Assembly: GCA_023935145.1 (NCBI GenBank)
Contig: CM043700.1
Span: 135,628,828-135,692,827, forward strand
Reading direction: 5' to 3'
Length of the DNA stretch: 64,000 bases
DNA from: Bretschneidera sinensis
Taxonomy: Eukaryota; Streptophyta; Magnoliopsida; Brassicales; Akaniaceae
Of the stretch, positions 11,107-21,843 are shown in pieces. Each line of letters starts with the position of its first letter. Position 1 is the stretch's first letter. The translations under genes and the position numbers were made by a program. Below the pieces are notes generated by a model. The model was not told where the DNA came from and made no database searches. It saw only the letters and a list, made by a program, of their open reading frames with translations.

Positions 11107-12344
11107 GTGTTACCATAAGCCTCTTAGTTCTACTTGTTGGAATTTCCTGGATATATTGGGGACTAAACAGAAGAAAGCTCATCAAACTCAAAGAGAAATT
11201 CTTTGAGCAAAATGGTGGCCTAATGTTACAACAACAGCTCTCTAAACGCAAAGCTGCATCATCAGTTGATACTGCCAGAATATTTAGTGCAGAAGAGCTG
11301 AAGAAAGCCACCAACAATTACGATGAGAGTAGAATCCTTGGCCAAGGAGGCAATGGAACAGTCTACAAAGGAATAGTACCAGACAGTAAAAAAATTGTTG
11401 CCATTAAGAAATCCAAAATTGGAGACCAGAGTCAGATTGAACAATTCATCAATGAGGTAATTGTGCTTACACAAATTAATCATAGGAATGTTGTTAAACT
11501 ATTGGGTTGTTGTTTAGAGACTGAAGTTCCATTGCTTGTTTATGAATTCATCACGAATGGGACTGTCTGGGAACACATTCAAGGTAAACTAGTCCAAGAA
11601 TCGTCGTTTCTTCCATGGGAAATGAGATTAAAGATAGCTGCAGAAACTGCAGGGGCATTAGCATACTTGCACTCTGCTGCTTCGATGCCAATCATACACA
11701 GAGATGTGAAGACTACCAACATTCTTTTAGATGATAATTACACTGCTAAAGTGTCTGATTTTGGAGCATCAAGGCTTGTTCCTTTAGACCAAACTCAATT
11801 GACAACTTTGGTGCAAGGAACACTTGGGTATTTGGATCCTGAATATTTCCAATCAAGCCAATTAACAAAGAAAAGCGATGTTTATAGTTTTGGTGTTGTT
11901 CTTGCAGAGCTTTTGACAAGTAAGAATGTGATTTCTTTTGATAGGCCTGAGAACGAAAGAAATCTAGCTATGCACTTCGTTTCTTCAATGAAAGAGGATC
12001 AGTACTTGTTTCGGATTCTTGATGAGAGAATTGTTAACGAAGGAAACATCGAGCAAATCAAGGAAGTTGCTAAGCTAACAAAAAGATGCTTAAGGGTAAA
12101 TGTGGAGGACAGGCCTACTATGAAGGAAGTAGCAATGGAGTTAGAGGGATTGAGAGTTATGACAAAGCATCCATAGAGTAAAGTGGATTTGTTGTCCGAA
12201 GAGACTGAGTACTTGCTTGGATCAGTAACTTTGAATGCGTGCATTAATGGTGATCTTAATGGTGCTGCTTCTAGCTCTACAACTGCAGGGTTCGATAGCA
12301 TGAGAGATCAAGTATTATCACCTCTTGGTAATAATGGGAGATAA
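11107..12344 (+). pseudogene. WAK-B: kinase exon only, with a premature stop in the tail
   Basis: An acceptor (tgtgcag) at 11106 opens the exon. It encodes the membrane helix ([18 protein letters not shown]) and a full kinase with [34 protein letters not shown] and [11 protein letters not shown]. The first internal ATG is at 11223. A TAG at 12174-12176 replaces the Trp (TGG) of WAK-C and WAK-A and removes 56 tail residues, the original stop being at 12342-12344. No signal peptide, GUB_WAK or EGF exons exist upstream. The kinase core is intact, so a cytosolic kinase-only product from 11223 is possible. Loss of the promoter TATA and the ectodomain favours a pseudogene. Confidence 0.82.
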
Positions 12345-12777
12345 TTAATTTTGTCCACAGTGATGTATTTATAAACAACTATGCATGAAATTTTCTTCGT
12401 TGTTCTTGATGGTGTGAGAACATTGTGACATTCATGCCAAGAATAGGTTCAATTTCTTTACTTTCTATCTTTATTTTTTTAAATGGAAGAACAGGTTCAT
12501 TTCTATGCAAAAATCAAACATTATAATTCGAAAAGGTTCACTTTTTGAGTTCACTTAACTGTCATTTCTACAGTAAATAAAATACAAAACTAAGTTTAAT
12601 AATAAAAAAAAGATGGGAGTTGTTTCTTATATTAGTTAATGGTAATTAAACAACCTTTTATACAGAGTTTTATGTCTCTTTTGAACATACACAACCTTTG
12701 AACCAAAAGCTGACTTAATTCTTCTAAATTCAAAATTGAATTAACTATGTGCATGTCTAATATACTGAGCTCATGGT
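12345..12777. other. WAK-B 3' flank
   Basis: This is AT-rich sequence shared with 38346-38548 at its left part. It ends in atggt (12773-12777), the TSD of the next element. No gene is visible. Confidence 0.6.
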
Positions 12778-13481
12778 TGTCGATGTTTTTTTTCAAAATA
12801 AACTTAGATTTTAAGTTTGGGATGTTCTAGAAAATCAACGGAAAGAAGAAGAAAAAAGAAAGGAAATTCAAGTTATTAATGATTCGGTCGACTGAATGAC
12901 CTCATTCAGTCGACTAGATGGAAAGCTAAAATTTCTTTGAACTCTCTGGAACTTTTTTCAGTCGATTGGATGTTCAATTTTTTTTGACTTTTCAGCACGT
13001 TGAATGACAGTTGAACATGAATAGAAGTGTCATTTGAGAAGGAATACTTAGTATTCAGTTTAAATCAGTTTCCTACAGAAACAAGGTGTCTCTAATAAAA
13101 AGATGCACTAATTAAACACTATAAAATTGTGTATAACTGTCATAATTAATAGAATACAAACATATATAGATTTTAGATTTTCTTTATTATTCTTCTTCTC
13201 ATTCTCTAAAAAATTGATCTTCTTTATGTTTAGAAATCTTGCAAATTTCCAAATATAAGTGTTTTTCATCCATAAACTCATAGAAATTGTTGTGAGTTAT
13301 TTTTCATGAGTGCAAAGTGCAAAATAACAACAGAGCTTCATTGTATCTTGGAGGAAATTCGCCGGAAAACTTCTTGCATCAGTGAGGGGCGAATTAAACC
13401 TTAAGGAAAACGACCTAATCGTGTCTTGAAGCCATTTCTCTTATTCCTTTTGATAAACAACCCTCAGAAATTCCCCCAACA
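12778..13481 (+). repeat. 5' LTR of gag-only element
   Basis: This 704-bp repeat matches 15527-16178 except for about 60 extra bases near 13350-13415 (cgccggaaaacttcttgcat and the following bases), which the 3' LTR lacks. It contains tcgactga-type palindromes. Confidence 0.8.
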
Positions 13482-13517
13482 ATCTTAAGGTTTAAATTAT
13501 TCACTTTGTTTATCAAA

Positions 13518-14238
13518 ATGACTACTTCTTTGAGTTCCTTGAGAGATATAGCGCTGGAGTTCAACAAACTGGAGTGTTTCGATGGAGGAGATTTTTATCG
13601 TTGGCAAAAGAAACTGATCTTCCTTCTGACGTCACTGCGAGTGTATTATGTCATCACTACACCAAGGCCGAAACCTGCAGAAAATGAGACGATTGCCTAG
13701 ACTCGTGATAGGTAGAAATGGGATCAAGATGACGATATCTATAAGGGTCATGTTCTTAATGTGATGTCCAATACATTTTTTGATGCTTACCAAAATGTAA
13801 AGACTGCAAAGGAGTTATGAGATTCGTTGAAATAAAAATGATACTAGATCAATTCTCTCAACATAAACTGAAAATGGATGAGACCATAATGGTCATAACC
13901 ATTATAGACAAACTGCTTACACTTTGGAAAAAATTTCAAGAATTGTCTGAAGCACCAAAAGGAAGACCTGACTCTTGAGGAGTTAGGCAATCATCTTCGA
14001 ATTGAGGAGGACTTACGGAAAGAAGGAAATGAAGAAGCCTTCTCCAATATTAATTCGATAGAGGAAGAAGAGACTTCGAAAGAAATCTCCCAAGAGAAAA
14101 AATCCTCCAACCAATTCTGATGAGAATAACAAGAAAGCAAATGGTACTTGCTTCCATTGTGGAAAACCAGGACACTTCAAGAAAAATTGCCGAAGGCTGA
14201 AGAAAAAGGGCAAAACACAACAAGAGTTTATGGCTTAA
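13518..14238 (+). pseudogene. Copia-type gag of the gag-only element
   Basis: The frame starts MTTSLSSLRDIALEFNKLE and shows the gag features FDGGDF, RWQKK and TPRPKPAENET, then KWDQDDDIYKGH. Near the end is an intact CCHC zinc knuckle, CFHCGKPGHFKKNC (about 14150-14195), and a stop at 14236-14238. In-frame stops (first at 13698-13700) and frame changes in the middle break it. Gag forms the particle and its knuckle binds RNA. No protease, integrase or RT follows. Confidence 0.82.
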
Positions 14239-15526
14239 AAAAGTATAAGGTCTAAGGGAGGAATGTTTGCTAGTACTTAAATGTATGAGATTATATTTAA
14301 GTGAATGAGAGAATGCTTGAACACAAAATTAATAATAATAATATTATTTATGTTTGTATTGTTGATTATTCAATTTACTTTGGAATATTTGTTGAAATTC
14401 ATGTTTAATTCAATATATAATGATTTATGAATCTTGTATCTTGTTAAATGGTATGTTTTAATTACAAAAACTATAATATTTTCTAGTGGTGTTATGTATG
14501 CAAGAGGTATACATATAAATTGAAATATTGCTTAAGACAAGTGTGAATTCTCAAATAAGTATTGAGAAGATCTTTAGTGTATTTTAATCAATACTTGACT
14601 TAGAATTGAACGTATTTTTGTGATAGAAATTTACAAGAATATGAATCTCAAGAATTTACTTGTAGTAAAATCCAGTTTGGATGATAATGTCACTTGAACT
14701 AGTGATATGAGTATATGCTACAGTGGGTATTGTACAATGGTATAAACACCAAGTTAATACTAAGCATAATAATAAATTACAAGTGGGCAAAGTCAAGTAG
14801 TTATAAGTGATAGAAAAATATCACTTGTGGTGGGGGTGATTCTCAGTGTAAGTGCGATTGATATTATGTACGCAATGCACTACAATGAATTATCCTGGGT
14901 ATTAGCCAAGTATAAAAATTATAGACGTTAACCGAATTTTTAGCTAGCAAATGAGTAAAATTTAAAAGGGATGGGGATTAAGCCCATATGATTAATCACC
15001 CATGATGGAACCTCGACTAAACGCCTACTAACTATAAGTCTTGAGTTCAATGAGATAAAGTACATCATCAGTAGTGATTGCAAACACCAATAGTAAATAT
15101 TCCATCCCAGGAGAAATGTGTTTGGAAACCGTAATGATATAGTGAAAAGTGAACCTTAAGTTCTTAATAAGGCTTATAAAAGTTTTCTTTGGTATGTTAA
15201 GCTACAGAACATACTTGATAAGCTTTCCTAGTGAGTGTAAAGTGTGGCTGCTTCTGTTGAGTTCAAGGGCTTTACTCTAGAGCACTAATAACATAAGATA
15301 CATGACACAAGACCTGTAAATGTGTCGACATATTTTCTGGTAAATTCTATAAGAAATCTTGTGTGTGAGACATGTCCGGTTAAACAAAGAAGATTTGTGG
15401 TTCAATCACTAAGTGAAGATTCAAGTCTAAAAGACATCTTCATCTAGGCATGAACTTCAATGGATGATAAAAGATCAAATTTTCAAAGTTTTATCGAGTC
15501 AAAATATTTTGAAAATGGTAGGGGAT

Positions 15527-16178
15527 TGTTGATGTTTTTTCAAATAAACTTGGATTTTAAGTTTGGGGTGTTTTAGAAAATTAAAGGAAAAAATAAAAGG
15601 GAATTCAAGTTGTGAATGTTTCAATCGACTGAATGGACTCATTCAATCGATTGAATGGTCATTCAGTCGACTGAATCATGGAAGGCTAAAATTTCTTAAA
15701 ACTCTCTGGAACCTTTTTAGTCGACTAAATGTTCGAAAATTTTGAATTTTCAAATCGTTGAATGACAATTGAACGTGAATAGAAGTGTCCTGTGAGAAGA
15801 AACACTTAGTATTCAGTTTAAATCAGTTTCTTACTTAAACAAGGTGTCTCTAATGAAAGGACACACTAATTAAAAACTATAAAAGTGTGTATAACTGCCA
15901 TAATTAATAGATTACAAACATATACATATTCTGTATTTCCTTTCTTGTTCTTCTTCTTATTTTCTAAAAAATTGATCTTCTTATGTTTAGAAATCCTGAA
16001 AACTTCCAAGCATAAGTGATTTTCATCCATAAACTCATAGAAGCTGTTGTGGGTTATTCTTCACGAGTGCAAAGTGCATAATAACAACAGAGCTTCTTTG
16101 TATCTTAGAGGAAATTCGTGCCTTGAAGCCATTTCTCTTATTCCTTTTGATAAACAACCCTTAGAAATTTCCCCATTA
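15527..16178 (+). repeat. 3' LTR of gag-only element
   Basis: This 652-bp repeat of 12778-13481 is preceded by the purine tract ggtagggga. It carries several perfect palindromes of the type attcagtcgactgaat near 15608-15680. Confidence 0.82.
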
Positions 16179-16844
16179 ATGATCAAGTCGATTGGACTCA
16201 CATTTTGTCCAATAAGTGATTCTCATCAATGATCCTATCGACTATAATAGTAAAAATACTTTTGGTGGTTAAATTGAATTAATTATGTGTCTAGTCGACC
16301 TAGCTCATGGTCTAATTTGTTATTGAGTCTTTGGGTGCTTTTCGTTTCTGTATTATAGTGATGGTCTCTAGGTTGCTACTTTGCGAAAGATTTAAAGCCC
16401 CATTTTGGTCATCTAAACCAATAACCAAAGAAAATCTTTTTTTACCTATTTGTTATAATACCAAATAATTGTTCTATTCCATATTTGCATTAATTGAAAC
16501 TTTCCAAAGAGTAGGTTTTGGGTTTGAATTATAAATTTGGGTCCAAGCGGCTTCCCTAGGCTTAAAAAGTTATGTTACATGGATTTAGGTATGAGTGTCA
16601 AGCACAAGTAGGTATCCGAGTGTTAAACTTGTTTATCTTTTATAACTTTTCAAGTTTCATACACTTATCCAAAGTGTGAGTGTCTAACACGGATACGACA
16701 TGGTAAAGTGAAAAGTCCATGCAACATAGCTAAAAAGTATAAAACAGTTTGGACATTTCCTATACCCAGCCCGGGTCTAAGATAGCCTAATTGCATTTAC
16801 TTTAAGAGCCTAGTATGAGCCAACCTGATTGATAGAGATTTTGA
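16179..16844. other. Spacer between two LTR elements
   Basis: No gene is visible. The left part to 16597 belongs to the segmental duplication. The right part ends in tttga, the TSD of copia-3. Confidence 0.6.
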
Positions 16845-17011
16845 TGTTAAGTTTAAGAGAGGAAGTGAGACAATACAAAGAGGAGAATTGTATTGAATGG
16901 TGTGATTTACTTACAAGGGAACTGTCCTATTTATACAAGTCAATAGGAGAGGCAAAGCTATACACAACCAATGTGGGACTAAACTAACTAAGCCTATATA
17001 ATGCATTAACA
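16845..17011 (-). repeat. copia-3 3' LTR
   Basis: This 167-bp terminal repeat has TG/CA ends and TSD tttga on its outer side. A purine-rich tract (minus strand, GTTTGAAGGGGG) lies on its inner side. Confidence 0.93.
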
Positions 17012-17018
17012 TCCCCCT

Positions 17019-20000
17019 TCAAACTCTAGGCGGTAAGTGGGAGGTGAACTTGAGTTTGAAAACCAGAGAGTGAAAGTGTCTGGGTGGATAAGTCTTAGTG
17101 AAAATGTCAGCTGTCTGATCGGCTGAACTGACGGATTGTAGACGAACCGTATTCTGGAGAATGTGATGATGGATGAAGTGGCAATCATTCTCGATGAGTT
17201 TTGTACACTCGTGGAAGACATCATTGTGAACCATCTGAATAGCACTCCTGTTGTCACAATGTAGGATAGTGGCAGCAGGAGAAGAGATACCCATGTCAGT
17301 GAGTAGCCATCGAAGCCAGAGAAGTTCTTGAGTTGTATCAACCATGGCATGATATTCAGCTTCAATACTGGAGCGAGCAACCACAGTTTGTTTCTTACTA
17401 CGCAAGGAAATGAGAGAATTTCCCAAAAAGAAACAGTAACCAGTGGTTGAACGTCTGTTGGTGGGGTCTCCGGCCCAATCGGCATCAGAATAGGTTTATA
17501 AGACGAGAGCATACTGAGCTGAGAAATGAAGCCCATGAAATAAAGTACCTTTGACATACCGAAGAATGTGAAGAACAACCGAGTAATGGGTGGTCCGAGG
17601 AGCGGACAAGAACTGACTGACCTGATGAACGACATAGGCAATGTCAGGGCGAGTGACAGTAATATATACAAGACTTTCAACCAGTTGGAGAAATAGAGTG
17701 GCATCGTGAAAAGGTGAACCATTGAGTGGGGGAAGTCTAACGTTCGGCTCGAGAGGAGTAGTGGCAGTGGTTGAGTTAGTGATCCCAGCCTTGGAAAGGA
17801 AATCCGAGGCATATTTGGCCTGAGAGAGAAAAAAATCCATCAGAAATAGATGAGACTTCGAGGCCAAGAAAATAGGTGAGCATGCCAAGATCTTTTATCT
17901 CAAATTGGCCACTGAGAAACTTTTTGAGTTCAGAAATACCACGTAGATTATCTCCAGTAATAACCATATCATCCACATACAGTAAAAGGAGGATAATATC
18001 ATTGATGGTATAACGGATAAGCAGAGCCGAATCATGAGCACTCGGTGTGAACTCAAACTGATGAATGTTAGTGCTGAATTTGGCAAACCAAGCTCGTGGA
18101 GCTTGTTTCAAACCATATAGGGCACGTCAAAGATGAAAAACTTTGTTTCGAGGGGTATCCAAGCCGGGAGGGGTATGCATATAGACTTCCTCAAGAAGAT
18201 CCCCATTGAGAAATGCATTTTTGACATCCATTATCTTCGAATGGCGGTGACAACAAGGAGTGTACGGACAGATGTGAACCTCGCTACATGAGCAAATGTC
18301 TCTTCATAGTTAATGCCATATTCTTGAGAAAATCCCTTGGCAACATATCGGGCTTTATATCGTTCAACAGAGCCATTAGAAAGTGTCTTGATCTTAAACA
18401 CCCATTTGCACCCAATAGGGGTTTTTTCCAAGGGCAGATCAACAATATCCCAGGTATGAGTTTTAGCTAAGGCCTGAAGTTCTTCATCAATTGCTTTCTG
18501 CCAAAGAGGATTAGTACTAGCCTCCTTATAGGATTGAGGCTCATGCAGATGAAGTATAGTGGAAAAATAATGATAATCAGCAAGATGAAAAGGGCGATAA
18601 GTTACCCTGGTAGATCTGTAGGGGTGGTATGGAGGATGGCTCTTAAAGGGAGTCGGTGCTGACTTATCAGACATAAGAATATCCTCGGGCACGACCGATT
18701 GAGTCGAAGAGGTGAGGTCAGCTGATGGTTTTGGAACTGGAGCTGGGTCTGGAGAGGTAGGATCAGCTAGTGGTTCCGGAACGGAAGGGGTGATATCAGC
18801 TGGTGATTATGAGGTGGACTCAACAGTACCTGAAACTGGATTATCAAGAAATAACTCAATAGATGAATCAGTAAAGAATCTAGAGATAGTGATGGTTGAC
18901 ATGTTAAATTACCGTAAGGAAGAGAACATTTGATGTTCCCAAAAAATGTCATGACGAGAGATACAAAGAGTTTTAGAAATAGGATCCTAGCATCGATACC
19001 CCTTATGTTCAATACCATATCCAATGAAATAACACAGATGAGCCCTTAGTTGCAATTTGTTGTGTTCATGTGGTTTGAGAAGAACAAAACAAGCGCAACC
19101 ATAGACTCTGAGGTCAGAGTAATAAGGAGGTTTACCAAAAAGGTGCTTGAATGGAGACTGATTCTGGATTGTAGCGGAAAGGACACGGTTGATTGTGTAC
19201 ACTGCAGTTAAGACAACATTACCCCTGAAACGTTCAGGTCATGATGACGAAATAAGTAGAGCACGAACGGTGTCAAGAATATGTCGATGTTTGTGTTCAG
19301 CTCGTCCATTTTGTTGGGAGGTTCCAGGGCACGAGCGGTGGGGGAGTGTGCCATTTTTTGTGAAGTAGGTTTAGAAAAGCACGGTCTTTATATTCCATTG
19401 TATTATTTGAACGAAAAATTTTGATATTCCGAGAGAACTGAATTTGAACCATAGAAGAAAAATCAGAATATATTTGAAAGAGTTTATATCTGCTTTTCAT
19501 AAGAAACAACTAAGTATAACAAGAATAGTCATCCACAAATATATCAAAATAGCGAGCACCACCCATTGATGCATGAGGAGAAGACCCCCAAACATTAGAA
19601 TGTACTAAATCAAAAGGTGCAAGGGAAACAGACTGACTTTCATCAGAAGGTAAAGCTGATTGTTTTGTAAGTTGACAATGAATACAATGAAAAGACTTAT
19701 GCTGAAATGATCCCAACTGATCACTAGAAATAAGAGAACGTAGAGGGCTGGATGAAGTGTGACCTAACTGAGAGTGCCACAATTCCACGGGTGAGAGTGC
19801 TGGGATGGATGCGGCTGATTGATTTGGTGATGCTGAGGATAGGACTTGGAAGTGAGTGAGCTTAAATAGGCGTCCAACTTTACTACCGGTTCCAAGGAGT
19901 TTTCCTGTCTGAGGGTCATGCACACGACAACCAGTAGAAGAAAAATGCAAATCAAGTCCAAGATCACATAGTTGTCCAACAGATATAAGGTTAAGCGTAA

Positions 20001-20211
20001 GATTAGGAACCAAATATGTATCAGGGAGAGACAAATGAGAACTGTCAACATGTCCAGTGTGACTAACTAACATATTTGATCCATTGGCAGTGTGAATAGT
20101 AGATGCATGCTCATCACGGGTTTTAGAGGAAAATATAGAGGCATCAGAAGTCATGTAATTGCAACAGGCAGAATCAAAATACCATCGGGATGTACCTGGT
20201 GTAGCTGACAT
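17019..20211 (-). pseudogene. copia-3 pol relic (protease, integrase, RT, RNase H)
   Basis: The protease segment WYFDSACCNYMT is at about 20190-20150. GAG-pre-integrase (LWHSQLGHTSS) and the integrase start follow to 19510, then integrase parts to about 18990. RT begins near 18692 (HTWDIVDLP, GCKWVFKIKT), with YVDDMVITGD near 17970 and RNase H (RSSIEAEYHAM) at 17426-17019. The pieces fall in two different frames and are split by stops (near 19507, 18228 and 17495), so several indels have occurred. The RT catalytic YVDD survives, but the polyprotein cannot be made. Confidence 0.9.
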
Positions 20212-20312
20212 GGCTATATTGTTACCAGTTTTATTTAGAGCCTCGATAAGAATGGTGCAAAAACCACTCCAATCAGGTGGAGAGCTGGATGAAGTTGGTG
20301 TAGCCTCAGTGG

Positions 20313-21233
20313 CTACAGTAGCAACATTTTTTGGCTTGGAATAGAACCGGCTAGAGCCTCGAGAGTGATATTGGTTCCTATTTGATTGATTTCCAAATGG
20401 AAGTTTAGGCGGTCCGCTAGATAGTGACCCGATTCTCTACAGACTTTACATAGGCGAGAAGGACATTTGAGCAATTCATGCCCTTGTGAATGACAATACC
20501 TGCAATATAAGGGCTTCTGGGATGGGTTTGCCTTGGCAGCTGGTGTGGCAAGAGCAACGGGTGCTGCAAGGGCAACATCTGTATGAGATCCTTGTAATGT
20601 GGTAAGACGTGTTTCCTCACTAAATAGATCAGAAATGACGTCGTTTAGGGGAGGTATCGCACCCCGGTGTAGGATTGAAGCTCGTACAGGTTCAAATTCC
20701 TCTCTCATGCCCATCAGGAATTGCATAATGCGTGTCTCAGTTCAGTACTTTCCATGAACATCTGCGTCTTTTGTGCATTCCCAAGTTGGCTCAGTGAGAG
20801 CTAACTGGTTCCACACGGCAGTCATCTGAGATAGAAAACTGTTGATAGTTTGTCCAGGTTCTTGGCGCATACTATGAAGGGTGGAAAGAAGACGATACTG
20901 ATTTGAGATGTCTGCCCTGGTGTAGCGGTGTTGGAGAAGATCCTAAGCTTCTTTAGCTGTATGGAGTGTACCAAATGGAAGTTTGATTTTTGGGATAATA
21001 GTGGCATGGAACCATGTAAGAATCTGGTGATTTTTACTATCTCAGTCCTCTAGACGATCAACATATTTGTCAGCATCTTCATCGTCCTTCTTCTTGGGTT
21101 CAGTGATATCTCCAGTCACGTAACGCCACAATTTTTGTCCACGGAGGAAACCAGACATTTCTTGAGCCCACACAACATAATTAGATTCATCCAGAACAGT
21201 AGTAATAACCCAGGGTAAGTCCGATTCAACCAT
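20313..21233 (-). pseudogene. copia-3 gag relic
   Basis: The ATG at 21231-21233 opens MVESDLPWVITTVLDESNY, homologous to the copia-1 gag. It continues through RQEPGQTINSFLSQM to a cysteine-rich end (CRYCHSQGHELLKC, about 20475-20515). A second knuckle-like motif (CKVCRESGHY) ends in LAD instead of the expected Cys. In-frame stops at about 21040 and 20945 break it. Confidence 0.87.
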
Positions 21234-21661
21234 AGGCGCAAAGAAGAAAGTGAGCCTCAAATCACAAAACGGACGCCAGAAGTAGAATCAGAACATTGAA
21301 AAACCCTTGGAACTGGTCCAAATTTGCCTTAACCGGTCTAAAAATGCCTTAACCGGTCAAAGAAAAGTACCTCAAAGAAACTGATGACGTGGCAGTCAAC
21401 TGATGATGTGGTGGTCAACGGGGGACGTGGTGCTGATGTGTCAGTGACATGGCGTTGACATGGTTTTTAAGGCTGATGTGGCAGCAATGTGTCTGAAACA
21501 AGAGCGGCAGCGAAGATGAAGTCGATGGAGAGAGACTCCGACTATAGTGATGACCCGACAGGTATGAAAATGATATACTAGAAGTTTTTCTGATGTGAAG
21601 TATCCACTAATAGTGGCAATCACAGAGCATACTCAACCCTTAATATACCGAGAACCACTAA

Positions 21662-21674
21662 GGCTTTGATACCA
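21662..21674 (-). other. copia-3 primer binding site
   Basis: On the minus strand this reads TGGTATCAAAGCC, next to the 5' LTR. It is the initiator-tRNA-Met primer site with one change relative to copia-1. Confidence 0.9.
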
Positions 21675-21838
21675 TGTTAAGTTTAAGAGAAAATGAGACA
21701 ATACAAAGAGGAGAATTGTATTGAATGATGTGATTTACTTAAAGAGAGCTATCGTATTTGTACAAGCCAATAGGAGAGGTAAAACTATACACAACCAATG
21801 TGGGACTAAACTAACTAAGCCTATATAATACATTAACA
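21675..21838 (-). repeat. copia-3 5' LTR
   Basis: This 164-bp copy of 16845-17011 has TSD tttga at 21839-21843. It is a few bases shorter than the 3' LTR because of small deletions (tttaagagaaaatgag and ttaaagagagct). Confidence 0.93.
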
Positions 21839-21843
21839 TTTGA

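Larger units (their letters stand above)
12778..16178 (+). mobile_element. Non-autonomous gag-only LTR retrotransposon, copy 1
   Basis: Long terminal repeats (12778-13481 and 15527-16178) start TGT(C/T)GATGTTTTTT. They flank an internal region with a copia-type gag and about 1.3 kb of non-coding DNA, and no pol. The TSD is atggt on the left and atgat on the right (16179-16183). The duplicated copy at 38549-41410 has an unmutated atggt on its right, confirming the site. A purine run (ggtagggga) precedes the 3' LTR. I could not find a clear primer site. The structure fits a TR-GAG or LARD-like element that depends on an autonomous partner. Confidence 0.82.
10690..16597 (+). repeat. Segmental duplication, copy 1
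   Basis: This block is collinear with 36471-41824. It covers the last WAK intron, the kinase exon, the 3' flank, the gag-only LTR element and its right flank up to the word ggtatgagtgt. The copies differ by deletions: copy 2 lacks most of the 5' LTR and about 38 bp near 14990. Copy 2 alone has the 454-bp insertion at 37281. The two retroelement copies sit at the same site. Confidence 0.88.
16845..21838 (-). mobile_element. Ty1/copia LTR retrotransposon (copia-3)
   Basis: LTRs at 16845-17011 (167 bp) and 21675-21838 (164 bp) begin TGTTAAG and end ATTAACA. The perfect TSD tttga lies at 16840-16844 and 21839-21843. On the minus strand the primer site (21662-21674) is followed by gag, protease, integrase, RT and RNase H. 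The LTR and leader closely resemble those of copia-1, whereas the proteins are clearly diverged. Several frameshifts and stops make the copy inactive. Confidence 0.95.
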
